Source: Bedellia somnulentella (taxonomy: Eukaryota; Arthropoda; Insecta; Lepidoptera; Bedelliidae). Taken from it: 64,000 nt of DNA. Shown here in pieces: positions 10,859 through 21,799 of this stretch; within the stretch, counting starts at the first letter, position 1, and every line of letters begins with the position of its first letter. The notes under the pieces were generated by a model. That model was not told where the DNA came from and did not search any database. It saw nothing but the letters and a program-made list of their open reading frames with translations. A program made the position numbers and the translations under genes. Where the stretch lies: NCBI GenBank assembly GCA_963576735.1, contig OY755187.1:744001-808000 (forward strand), in the 5' to 3' direction.

Positions 10859-10996
10859 ATGGTAGCCCATCCTATTTTTGTACACGGCGAATTTTACGGG
10901 ACATGTGGAATAACAAAACATAATGCGCAGTGGGAGTCGCTGAAAGCGCATTTGAGCGAATATGGACCAAATAAGACGGTTCTACAATGGAAAACA
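10859..10996 (+). CDS. Myb/SANT-like DNA-binding gene, exon 1
   Basis: Harbinger transposons need a Myb/SANT-like partner that binds DNA and brings the nuclease to the ends. The frame from ATG 10859 reads through a helix-rich segment ending in QWESLKAHLSEYGPNK and VLQWKT, with the Trp spacing of a Myb/SANT-like domain. It ends in phase 0 at a strong donor, GTAAGT, at 10997. The frame is open upstream to about 10812, so the true start may lie earlier: ATG 10797 would work if one base has been lost. The next exon is 25.8 kb away because copia inserted 8 bases into the remaining intron, directly after the target copy TTGCA. Confidence 0.75.
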
Positions 10997-11008
10997 GTAA
11001 GTATTGCA

Positions 11009-11191
11009 CGTTAGTAGATGGATCCAGACAAGTAAAATAAAGAATGTTGTGGAAAAATATGTGTTTACTATTCGCAGAAGATATAAAGAATACATTGTTT
11101 ATAAACTTGTCAGTCAAAAAAAAAACGGCTATGTCAAGCCAACCATAGAGCTTAACATTTAACTTGACGAAGTAGGTCTTATATCTTAACA
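11009..11191 (-). repeat. Copia 1 3' LTR
   Basis: This 183-bp repeat matches 35487-35669 with about nine differences. In the sense direction it starts TGTTAAG and is preceded by a purine-rich tract. Confidence 0.92.
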
Positions 11192-11301
11192 TCTTCTCTC
11201 TTTGTCAAATTCAGCCGGTGGTAGTGTCTTCTCTTCCAAACATACCAATTCTCTTGCAAAGCATTGTCAGCCTTGGCCTGTACAGCGGCTTTGTCATCAT
11301 G

Positions 11302-11847
11302 TCAGCCAATTGAAATTCTGACTTCTCTGATTAAGAACTCGCGGATTCTTATGTGCTTGGTTCTGCTATGGTACTCGCACGGCGGGTTCCTTGCCAACTT
11401 GATAGCAGATTCGTTATCGACATACAACATAGGTTTCTCCTTTGTATGTTCGATACTCTCGAAAAGTCTTCTGAGCCAGATTATCTCTCGTGCAGTCTCA
11501 CTCGCGGCAACGACTTCTGTTTCAGTGCTCGATATGGCTACAGAAGCCTGTCTATTACTCTTCCACGAAATAATCCCTCCAGCGTATGTACAGATCATCT
11601 CTGATGTGAATCTCCCTGTTTCTAAATCTCCACCATGATCCGAATCGCTGTAGCATCTAAGCTTCGCATCAGACTTTCGTTTGTAGATCAAACCCCAATC
11701 CAAAGTTCCTTTTAGATATCTCAAAATTCGTTTCACTTTGACAATATCCTCACTTGATGGGTTATCTAATTTTCTGGAAGCAACCCCAACTGCGTATGCT
11801 ATGTCAGGTCTAGTTCCTACCATAAGATATGCCAGAGCGCCAACCAC
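11302..11847 (-). pseudogene. Copia 1 pol: RNase H domain
   Basis: This is the RNase H end of copia pol. It shows the conserved block YLMVGTRPDIAYAVG at the start, YSDSDHGGD in the middle, and the SSTETEVVAASETAREI and CEYHSRTKHI blocks near the end. In intact elements it degrades the RNA of the RNA-DNA hybrid during reverse transcription. It is separated from the RT frame by a break near 11850-11880, so the polyprotein is not continuous. Confidence 0.88.
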
Positions 11848-11881
11848 TTGTCTGTATGGAAACTTTTCTGTCTTAGAATCA

Positions 11882-12763
11882 TTATCTTCCCTTTTTTCTA
11901 ACTTTCCATCCTTTATAATAGGTGCAGGCTGCAGGCTTGCATTCGCTCATGCCGAACCTCTCTAACACCGTCTTGGTATATGCGGTCTGATTGATCTTTA
12001 TGGTTCCATCATCTTCTTTTGATATTTCTAAACCAAGATAATAATTTGCGGGTTTGGATTTAATTTTGAATCTTTCTTTCAGTTCTGTCAGAAACCTCTG
12101 TGCTTCTTCTTCATCACTGCAAGCTATCAGTCCATCATCTACGTAAAGAGCCAGTATAATCATCTTCTCTTCTCTCCTCCTTACGAAGAGGCATGGATCA
12201 ACTTCACTCTGTTTAAATCCTACTTTCTGTAAAAATCCTTGAATGCAGTTATTCCAGCATCTAGGTGCTTGTTTAAGTCCATAAAGACTCTTCGTCAACT
12301 TGCATACTAGGCCCGTATTGTCGTTATTATACCCTTCTGGCGGTTTCATAAAAATGTCCTCATCTATATTTCCATAGAGGAATGCTGTGGAGACGTCAAA
12401 TTGTGACAAATGCATGTTGTCTCTTGCAGCGATACTCAGAATAGTTCTGATCGCGCTCATCTTTGCAACAGGGCTAAAAGTCTCATAGTAGTCCACACCT
12501 TTTTTCTGTGAATAACCTTTAATAACCAGTCGTGCTTTATAACATTCTACGCTTCCGTCTGGATTTCTCTTCACTTTGTAAATCCATTTACATGGAATGG
12601 CCTTTCTTCCTTGCGGTAAAGGTACCATCTTCCAAGTGTTGTTTTCATTCAGTGATTTCATTTCTTCATTCATAGCTATAATCCAGTTATTTTTCTCTTT
12701 CGATTCCATAGCTTCTCTGAACGTTAGAGGTTCCACTATATCATTTCCGTAAAAAGTTATCAA
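11882..12763 (-). pseudogene. Copia 1 pol: reverse transcriptase domain
   Basis: A 293-codon open segment carries the copia RT signature: NNTWKMVPLPQGRKAI, CKWIYKVKRNPDG, the YKARLVIKGYSQKKGVDYYE block, FDVSTAFLYGNI with the first catalytic Asp, LYGLKQAPRCW, and the YVDDGL catalytic box. Upstream it is cut by a LINE insertion at about 12764. The catalytic residues are present but the reading frame is closed at both ends. Confidence 0.92.
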
Positions 12764-14398
12764 CTGATGACGCAGTCCATTGCCTTACAAATGAAATTGT
12801 GCAAAATTTGGACAAAGGTATGCATGTTATAGGGATTTTTCTCGACTTCAAAAAAGCCTTTGATACAATTTCAATTCCAATTTTATTGCAAAAATTAGAA
12901 AATATCGGCATTCGGGATACTCATCATCATCATCATTCATCATCATCAGCCCACACTCGTCCACTGCTGGACATAGGCATCTCCCATGGCGCGCCACCTC
13001 TTCCTATCCTCGGCCAGCCTCATCCAACCACTCCCGGCCACCTGCTTTAGGTCGTCGGTCCAGCGGGCTGGAGGGCGCCCCGGGATACTCAGTTAAAATT
13101 ATTTGAAAGTTATCTTAGTAATAGACTTCAGTGCCTAAAAATTGGAGACAATTATAGCACATTTTTAAAAAACCACCCCTTTGGCGTCTCTCAGGGTAGT
13201 ATCTTAGGACCCAGCCTATTTTTGATTTATATTAATGAGCTATGTAATCTCCAACTTAATAACGGCACCATAGTTTCATATGCAGTTGACACAGCCTTAC
13301 TTTTTCTGCAAAAACAATTGACGAAGCTTATAAATTCGCTCAATCTGGCTTTAGTATAGTGAATGACTGGCTTTTTAATAATTATCTGTCCTTGAATGCT
13401 GATAAAACTATGTATATGATTTCGCAAGGAACACTTCTACACCATAACTCAATAACATCCCGCTTTATGCACATCACCGCACTTGCACTGAGAGCGCACC
13501 ATGCCTATGCTCAACTATCTCCAAAGCAATGAACATCAAATATCTTGGAATTACTCTCGACGTTACTTTAACTTTTAAGGTCCATATTAATGCACTCTGT
13601 AATAGAATTAGAAAACTTATAGTAATATTTAAAAAGTTGAGACACATATGTGACTACGCTTTAATAAAGCAAATCTATCAAGCGCTTGGTCAATACTTAC
13701 TGACTTATGGCATAAAATCTTGGGGAGGTGCTGGCATAACCACTATGTTAAAACTGGAACGAGCTCAAAGAGCGCTACTTAAAGTAGCTACTGCGCGCCC
13801 TTTCTATTTCCCTACTACCGAACTATATAAACAATGCAAAGTGCTAACTGTGCGCCAGCTCTTTATTCTATTCACTGTTCTAAAACAGCATGCTAGCTTA
13901 TACTTCAACCCTGATACACTAAACAGGAGGCGAAAGGATATAGTATGTTAGTATACCTATAGTGCAAAATTTTCCATTACAAATAGATTCTTTATATTTT
14001 TAGGACCATACTTATATAATAAAATTAATAGATTACTAGTATTATATAACTTAAACAACTTTGAATGCAAGAAAAAACTTCAATCGTGGCTATTAAATCT
14101 TACATACACGGAATCAGAGGAATTGCTTAATATAATAAGTTAATATAAGATGTTTTTATTTATTTTTTATCATAATAATACAATTAGTTAGATACAATTG
14201 ATTCTGATAATAATTTATACACTACTTACCAATACCATTATATGAAAACTGATAGTTTAAGCCTTTTTTGTTTATTGTTGCCTGAAATACAGGTAAATTA
14301 CCTAGCTCAGGAACAGGAAAATGTTATATTTTGTACTTTAAATAACTAACTAGGTTAAGACGAATATTATGTACTTTTGAACACTGAATAAAATTTTT
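12764..14398 (+). mobile_element. 5'-truncated Jockey/CR1-like LINE inside copia 1
   Basis: Plus-strand RT fragments start at TDDAV (about 12765) and include FLDFKKAFDTIS (about 12838), SQGSILGPSLF (about 13190) and a decayed active site YAVDT (about 13280) in place of YADD. The C-terminal region at 13529-13951 is open and resembles the LINE at 54256-55924. The 3' end runs into ATT-rich tail sequence near 14375-14398. Several frame breaks show it is dead. It interrupts the linker between copia integrase and RT. Confidence 0.8.
12924..13081 (-). mobile_element. Short RTE-like LINE 3' end nested in the LINE
   Basis: Read on the minus strand it encodes the typical C-terminus of an RTE-like ORF, with WMRLAEDRKRWRAMG and YVQQWT, followed by a TGA/TGATGA tail. 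A 10-bp duplication, GGGATACTCA, lies at 12914-12923 and 13082-13091, and the host LINE frame continues across it. This is a clean small insertion. Confidence 0.85.
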
Positions 14399-15098
14399 AT
14401 TATATTATTATTATCATCATTCAACTCTGCAACCATTGACAACACAAAGTCATCGAATCTTGCAGGTGTTCTCAATGTCGAACGATCTCTAAGTATCATT
14501 CCTCCTTGCTGTACTTTCGACTCTATCTCTTTTTCAGATTCTGTCTGTACTTCTCGATCAATGATATTATCAGAAAAACAATCTTCGTACATTTCATCTT
14601 CATTGTATTCTGCTTCATCTCTATCATTTTCTGTCTCTATGACAGCTTCGTCTTCTGTCACTTCTATCACTGGATCACCTCGCTTCAGCAGTTCTATTAT
14701 AGGCTCTGGTATGATAATCTTGTTATTGTTGGGTTTTTCGGATTGTTCTGTTTCATCTTCTAAAGTAATATCCTTTGTGTTCCACTACACTTCAAGATCT
14801 TTTCTTCAAAAATAACATCCCTAGAGCGACTCATCTTGCTCTTCTCTCTAACCCAAACTCTATAACCTTCTTCATTATCATAGCCGACAAGTATCCCTTT
14901 AACAGCTTTCTTATCGAGTTTCTTTCTAGTGACCTTGGGAATGTGAGCATAGCATGTACTTCCAATAATTCTCAAATGCTTAATTCTGGGTTTCTTTCTG
15001 TACCAGATCTCGTACGGTGACTTATCTAGTGTAGTTGGATCTGTCCTATTCAATATGTAGACTGTGGTGTCCACCAGCTGAACCCAAAGACTCTGTGG
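14399..15098 (-). pseudogene. Copia 1 pol: end of integrase and linker to RT
   Basis: Open segments at 14760-15098 encode the end of the integrase region (TVYILNRT, YEIWYRKKPRIKHLRI, GILVGYDNEEGYRVW, SRDVIFEE). The segment at 14400-14670 is the acidic linker ending in the LRDRSTLRTPARFDD block typical of the copia integrase-RT junction. The sequence beyond 15098 is foreign: it is the terminus of the 18.4-kb insert. The upstream integrase resumes at 33527 in the matching frame. Confidence 0.88.
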
Positions 15099-15602
15099 TA
15101 ACCACTCAAACGTCCACGTAACTACAGCTACGCAAAAAAAAGTACCGTTGTACATCCACGTAACTATAGTTACTTGGCTGAATGTTCTCAGTCAACTCGA
15201 TTTTTATGAATGGCAACTTTCGAATAGCTTCTTGAATCGGTTTAAACATTAATTTGTGATAAATTATTCGTCTTCTGCTACATCACTTCAAGCAATGCTC
15301 TTAGGAAAAAAAAAAAAAAAATAAATAAAAACAAACTGGTGAGTTGCTGTACTGAGGGAAGTGTGTTGGAGCTGCATTCAATCTACTTTTACAATGTAAG
15401 TATTTATTATTTCTCAATGTGTTTTACATCGAAATAATCGTGAGGATTTCCCTTTCTGATTATATACGAAAATTATAGATGGGCGTTTTTTTTTTCGTTG
15501 TACCAGTAATATTTTTTCTAGAAATATAAAAAGTTCATTAATATGCCATAATTTCATTTTGTTATAACCATTAATAACTAATCTTTATATTTAATTTGAA
15601 GT

Positions 15603-15960
15603 GATAGCCCAGTGGGTAGAACGCTCGGTTATCGTGCAAACGACTAGTGTTCGAATCCTGGGTCGGGCCTATACCAATTTGTCTTGTCTAAAGACATATG
15701 TGTGGTTAATTTATCATGGTTGTTAACGGTGAGGGAAAACATCGTGAGGAAACCCACATGGCTGAGTTATACTTAGTCATGTGACAGTGTATTCGTACAA
15801 AACGGCGATAGGCCTGCCCCCTATCACGTGAGTACACTGTCCATGCAAAACGTGGGTACTCTGAACACCAGGTGACAAAGTCACGTGATGTTCAGAAGTA
15901 TTAGTACCTCTGCCAACCCCTTCGGGGATATTCGGCGTGAACGTTTATGCTTTATGCTTA
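15603..15960 (+). mobile_element. tRNA-derived SINE with 12-bp duplication
   Basis: This full-length plus-strand copy has box A (TAGCCCAGTGGG, about 15606) and box B (GTTCGAATCC, about 15650), a long unrelated body and a TTATG/TTATGC tail. The flanking duplication TTAATTTGAAGT is at 15591-15602 and 15961-15972. It is the cleanest member of the family in the window. Confidence 0.92.
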
Positions 15961-15972
15961 TTAATTTGAAGT

Positions 15973-16800
15973 ATGTACTGGAATATTATTAATTATAGTT
16001 TAAATTAAATTATTTCATTCGATGGGAGCATTTCAACATTCCACAGAGTTACAAAGTAATTTCATTCTATTTCCATAGGTTTTCATCTACTGAGTTACGT
16101 TTTGTTTAATGCGATCCTAATTAGTTTTCATTATCTAAAACATTATGATACTTCCCTAGTCATACATATTTAAAGCAAAAAGAAGGATTTTGAAATATTT
16201 CTTAAAGCTGTTTTGTTTTGTAAAAAAGTGTAAAATTTAGCAATAAAAAATATTTTTAGAGTAATGTTACACGGGACAATAACTCAGTAGAACACTGTCG
16301 TCTCGAAGTGGAAACCTTAAGGTGGATTTACATGAATGGTTGTTTAGAGTCTGAAATGAAAATATTTTTTTATTACAATTTTAAACGTACATTTTAAAAC
16401 ATATATCAAGATACCAATCAGAAACTTAAAAACAATGACATTTTTAGTTATAAAATATGCGAAAAAGCCAATTAAATTAACAAAAATAATCTTTCTAACA
16501 AATTTCGCCAAATTCTTAAACTGTCAATACGGGTCAACACGAATTTTGAGTCTGCGTTCTGTACCTCTGATTTTGATTACTTATGCCTGACTAATTAAAG
16601 AAATAATATTTTTATCTATTAAAGTTTGCTTTTGTAGTTACTACAATGAAATTTATTTTTTATGAAAGAGCTCTATTTTTTAATTTCAATTATTACATGT
16701 AAAAGGAAAATAGTTTTCAATTCACAATTTTTTATCGACTTTTATTGTACAAGACGGCATATATAAACCCAAAAATACAAAAAATAAAACAAATAGTATT
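15973..16800. other. AT-rich sequence without recognisable gene
   Basis: I see no coding, RNA or repeat signature here apart from short A/T runs. It lies between the SINE and the 3' end of the decayed minus-strand gene and may be its 3' flank. Confidence 0.5.
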
Positions 16801-18510
16801 TTAAAAATGAACAGACTTGGTATTTCTTCTGTGTAAGTTGGAACTTTTTCGTATGAGTCCCCAAATGTAGTCACCCATCATGTTTTCATTATATTGTCCT
16901 TGATAACGCTTTTCAAAGTTCATTACATCTTGGTGGAAAAGTTCCCCTTGCTCTTCCGAATATGCACCTAAGTTGTCTTTAAAGTTATCCAAATGAGCAT
17001 GTATCATGTGGACTTTCAATGACATTCTGCAACCCATAACTTTGAAGTTGTGAAGCATATCTATATACTTATAATAAATCTGTAGTGAGGTCAATTCTGT
17101 ACATTAAATATATTTTCAAAATAACTATCAGGGGGTGATTAGTGATCGATACTGATGCCAAAAATGCAATCAGTAAAATTTTTGTCTGTCTGTCTGTCGG
17201 TTTGTATGTTCCTTATGGAAACTAAAACTACTCGACGGATTTTAACGAAACTTGGTAGAATTATTCTTCATACTCCTGGGCAGGTTATAATGTACTTTTC
17301 AGCAGAGTAGTGAAGGGGAATTTTGGGAAAATTTGGGAAAACGGGGAAAGTTACTCCACTTTTTAAGCTTCCGTCGCGTGTGCAGCCTTAGTGGTTATAG
17401 TTACATAGAAATCATGTCTGACGGAAATATTTTACATAAAATATCCTTCTGCAGCATAAGTCTATCTTTTATGGTTGACTCATAATAACACGTGTAATTT
17501 CTGATAGCTTAGCAGTTCGGAGCATTCTGATTATATGATATAGATATTTGTTTACTCTTACGTTTATAGTTCTCTCATTCATCTCTCATTTAAAAAAGTT
17601 TACATTATTACCTATTGAATAAAAAAAGAATCATAGAAATCGGTATAGAATAACCAAACTTATACATGAAATAAGCTATCGCGCCCTGTCGTCGCACGTG
17701 AATGCTATAAGGATAATTTTTTAGTAATGGTTGCGCGCGCAAAAGATAGCCGGGAGTATACATATACTCCATGTATGTATGCAAAGTTTGTAACTCTGTT
17801 TGTTTTTTTGCATGGTTTTATTTTCGGAGATACTGAACCGTTCATTCACAATCACAAAGCTACACTATTCGGGAATGCTATAAATTGCACTAAATTTCAC
17901 AAAGGTTGAGCAGTGATTGAAGAAACCTCAGATATTTTTAAAACTACGCTACCCGTGCGAAGCTGGGCCCGATCCACTATCATTAATAAGCTCCGTGTAA
18001 TTCTCTGCCCTTCTGTTGCCAAGAAAGCCATTAATCACTGCTTTAAGGCTGAGCCACGCTTGTTTTTCGTGGATACTGAGGAGCTGTAGGCATTGTTCAC
18101 TGGCCATTATTTTCTTTATTTGTGGACCAATGAAAATACCAGCTTTAATTTTAGCCTCGACAATTTTGGGAAAAATGATTTTAAATATTGAAAGGCCTCA
18201 GAGTCTTGACGCAGAGCCTTTACGAACTGCTTCATCAGACCTAATTTAATGTGCGATGGAGGCATTAAAATATGATCGGGCTTCACAACCGGTTCATTTT
18301 TGACATTATGTTGTCCTATTTGAAACTCGCTCCGTTGTGGCCATGAGTGCTGCTGGTAGTGAAGTGCATCGGCTCTACTGTCCCATAAACAAATGTAACA
18401 CGGATATTTAGTGTACCCGCCTTGCATTTCCATCAGAAATCCGACCATTTGAAATCTCCTATCACTGGCCAGGCGTACTCTTCATATTTTAAAACTTTTG
18501 TGTAAAGGTA
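16801..18510 (-). pseudogene. Decayed gene of an uncharacterised multicopy arthropod/cnidarian family
   Basis: Two minus-strand pieces belong to one protein family that I recall from many arthropod and hydra genomes as an uncharacterised repetitive protein. The upstream piece (18448-18116, extending to about 18510 in another frame) has MVGFLMEMQGGYTKYPCYIC, LWDSRAD, HSWPQR and PPSHIKLGLMKQFVKAL. A linking part near 17980-18070 encodes WLSLKAVINGFLGNRRAENY. The downstream piece (17094-16801) has GCRMSLKVHMIHAHLDNF and SEEQGELFHQD. A Helitron-like repeat (about 17131-17972) interrupts it, and at least two frameshifts are visible. The copy number and company of transposons suggest a transposon gene, possibly that of the surrounding TIR-bounded segment; this is inference. 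Confidence 0.7.
17131..17972 (+). mobile_element. Helitron-like non-autonomous repeat
   Basis: It contains a run of TCTG repeats near 17185-17205 and ends with ACCCGTGCGAAGCTGGGC, an imperfect hairpin like Helitron 3' ends I know from insects. The last ~330 bp match a second copy at 58400-58735. ACTATC occurs at both boundaries, but part of it may belong to the element, so the duplication and exact ends are unsure. It splits the minus-strand gene. Confidence 0.55.
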
Positions 18511-19301
18511 CAAAAGCAAACTTTATTTATTATAAATAGAGTTTCTGCTTCTTTTTCGATGTATACAATCAGAAAAGATTCACTAAATAACAGACTCAAA
18601 GAAAAATATTTTTTTGTTGACTTGATAAATTACAAAAAAATAATTAATTAAAAAAATATCTTTCTTAGATAAAACAAATTAACGAAAAAAATCGTCTATT
18701 CAATTCAATGAAACAGTTAAATAATTTGATCACAATTATTAAATATTTTTTTAACTGGTTCATGTGTTTTGTTACATTGTGCAATCCAGAATATAGTTCT
18801 CGACAATGTCATTCTTCAGGGAGAAAAGGTTTAGGGAAGGATCGCTTTTGAATTTAAATTTTGGTCCCACACTGTAACAAATGACTCACTGTTAGTTGCT
18901 TCTGTAGTACGTAGTAGTAGCCAGATAGTTCTTTATAGATAAGTAAAAATATATAAATGAGGTTAAAAAATATAAAATTATAATATAGTAAAATAAATTT
19001 ATTTTGAATCCGGAAAATTACAATATGCATATGGCTCTACAGTTCCACTGAGTTACAATCCCATCCACTGAGAAATATTTTTGGTAAACGTAACTCACAG
19101 GAACGTAACGTATCGTCTGGCGTCCGAAACAAATTATTGTTTGTGTTTGAAATTGTGATTTATATAAAACTATGAACCAAACTATGCAAATGTAATACAC
19201 CATGGTTCATAACAAAATAATAAAAGTTACTATAATCTTCATAAATACTTCAAAACTGTCGCAAGTCAGTGGAGTTTCTTATTTACACTTTCAACCGCCC
19301 T
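18511..19301. other. AT-rich sequence, nothing assigned
   Basis: This is the 5' flank of the decayed minus-strand gene. It has short open frames only and no repeat match within the window. Confidence 0.5.
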
Positions 19302-20098
19302 TTAACCTTCCAGCGGTCGCGCGCGGTCTGTGAGTCCGCAGCAAAATAATTTTACTCGTTTACTTAAACTATAAACAATAGACGATCGCGCTTTCATGAT
19401 ATCTTCGGGGGGGTGAGGTACTACCTTAGTAGCCCTGTGGCATTTGCTGCAAGGGTGCATGTGCGTATTTATTTGTATTTGCGGTCCCAGATTCCGCGCG
19501 CGACTTTTTGTGTTACGAAAATTTCAAAGGAATTTAGTTAAATCCAATGTGCCAATGTCAAGAATGTGCATTTCCAAAAAATTAAATTATGGATACTGAC
19601 GATGATTAAATTATTGTACTACGCTTAAATAGTTGATAGATTTTGTTTTATTGCATTCAATACAAATATCTAGAATGTGTCATAAAAAAAGTATTAAAAA
19701 AATTAATGTGATTTTAAAGTTCCTATTACATTGTATAATTGACGATAATGTTGATTGACCTATGTTATAATTAAAGTGTAGTTATAATAATTAACATTGA
19801 AAAAGAAAATATCATTTAGTTTTATATTTTGTTGATTTAAAAAAGTTTAAATAATGTGTTATGCTAAAAGTTTTAGTCTATGAAGGCCTTTTAATTATTG
19901 TATTCAAATAAATAAAAAGAAGAACTTATGCTTTTTTTATTACTAGACATGTAGGTAAAAGACGTCTTTTCATCATATGCTATTCAAATTCATGAATTTT
20001 TTGTCCTTTTTCTCAAACTAGACACGTAAAATTGCGGATTCACAGACCGCGCGCGACTGCTTAAGTGTGGCGTAATGGTGCGACCGCTGGAAGGTTAA
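19302..20098. mobile_element. piggyBac-type MITE with TTAA ends
   Basis: TTAA at 19302-19305 and 20095-20098 brackets 15-bp perfect inverted ends, CCTTCCAGCGGTCGC. Inside each end is an inverted subterminal block containing CGCGCGGTCTGTGA (about 19317-19335 and 20044-20060). There is no coding capacity. TTAA targets and short terminal repeats fit the piggyBac superfamily; whether the transposase at 26843 acts on it is unknown. Confidence 0.88.
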
Positions 20099-21440
20099 CA
20101 AAACGTGTCTAGACAAGCCGGTTGGTGCTGACAATATATAGCGAAAACAAAGAAGGCCGTTGGCACTACACTTAGGGTTGCTAGGGAAAAATAATATAGT
20201 ATTGGTGTTACTTACATTTCAGCAATATGATAAAATATCAACGTCACTCAGTGTTATTTTCCACATGTTACCAATTTTGGGTATCTAAACAAAGTCTGAA
20301 ATCTAATCATTTAAAAATGATATTCATTTATAAGCTGGAAGAATAGATAAGACCATACCATTTTCTACGTTTTGCAAATAAATCGGTGCTTTTGATGTGC
20401 CAAAAAATGGATATTTTAGGCTTTTTTCAATGCTCGTTGGTCGTGGGACACCTCGAAATAGGGGTATTGTCAACCTTAATAATGAATAAAATTTAAATGT
20501 CTGGTTTTTGTTTAGAAAAAAACTTTTTATGAAGTTGCTTGGTATCCTACTTAGCTACTATATCATATTTTCCTTACATAAAGTTTATCAAAACCGTGAA
20601 AAATTGTGGAACCGTGAAAATGGGACACGTCAAAAAGTGCAGGTACAACGAAAAAAAAAACGCCCAGATCTATGTCCCATTCAACGACAGAATCGACATG
20701 ACAAATTACGGCTGTGGCGCGCCATGTTTCCGACTTAGTTTTCATGTATTGTATTGAATGCCACAACGAAATATTATTTGGAGCCATAAATTTACTTCAT
20801 TAATTATTATTAATAAAATACATCAAACAATATAAATATTGTAATGTATTTCCCATCTTTGAGACACGCGTAACTACAGTTACGTTGGACGTTGACCATT
20901 GGGATTGAAATAAGGGTTTGTACAAACTCAAAACAATGAGTGTTCTCAATATGGTTTTCGGTTGCTTTGCGTGATTGTGAAAATAATATATTATTATTTA
21001 TTATTAATACATCTTTTTTGTTATTGCTGATATTTGTAGCTAGACATTTTTATTAAATAATTTTATATATTTTTTATAATTTAACAAAAAAAAATCGGAT
21101 ATTGCAATCGTTTCAACACCTTTTTATCAAATTAAGTTGAATTGTAAATAAAAATGGACATTGAAAAAAACGTCTGGCTTAATATAAGTACTAACAGACT
21201 GTGGAAATATTTGTTTGGATTTATCACTATCTAATCGAAACTATCCAAAATAGAAAAATCTCTTAGTTCTTAAGATTGCTATACTAACATGCACGCCGGC
21301 TTTCACTAATTTACATAAAAATATATTATTATTAAAAATACGTTATTATTGTAAAAATAAATTAAAATAAAAAAAGATAAAAAACCTTCTTTACTTCTGT
21401 TTTTTTTCTTGCAATGCATAACATTTTGGGTTTTTACAAT
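20099..21440. other. AT-rich sequence with subterminal-like motif
   Basis: I see no gene. At about 20868-20905 lies GCGTAACTACAGTTACGTTGG, inverted relative to the left-end repeats of the 18.4-kb segment at 15117 and 15157. It may be an internal copy of a transposase-binding site or the right end of a smaller related element. Confidence 0.4.
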
Positions 21441-21444
21441 AAGG

Positions 21445-21520
21445 GCAGAGCGACGGGGGCGTATACCCGAAGGTCGCGGGTTCGAACCCCGCCAGTGTCG
21501 AAATTTTTCTTTCCTTTAAT
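21445..21520 (+). repeat. tRNA-like SINE head, 5'-truncated copy
   Basis: It matches the tRNA-like sequence at 24123-24207 in inverted orientation. The T arm (GCGGGTTCGAACCCCGC) is perfect, but the acceptor stem and D arm are missing at the 5' side. Both copies continue into the same GAAATTTTTCTTTCC sequence, which a genuine tRNA gene would not share. Confidence 0.6.
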
Positions 21521-21799
21521 AACATCTTTTATTTATGAATATAGTACCGTATTTTACCGATAGATGGTGCTGACATCACATAATATGCCAAAATGGACAT
21601 GATATCAATGTACCTTCTCTGTGGTTTCTGTCACGTTGCTTGGTACCTAAAACTTTTGATGACATTTTGTTCTCCTTGCAGTACCATCTAGTTTTATTTT
21701 AACCAAACTCAACTGACAGCTGTCATTGATAAGCCCTCATTGGGATGCCTGTATGCCTAATTAACAATTGAGTCACTTTCGTCTGCCAACTGTGCTGAG

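Noticed and set aside
20508..20787. Overlapping 70-residue ORFs on both strands.
   Set aside because: No domain, no homologous blocks and no splice context; they lie in AT-rich non-coding sequence.
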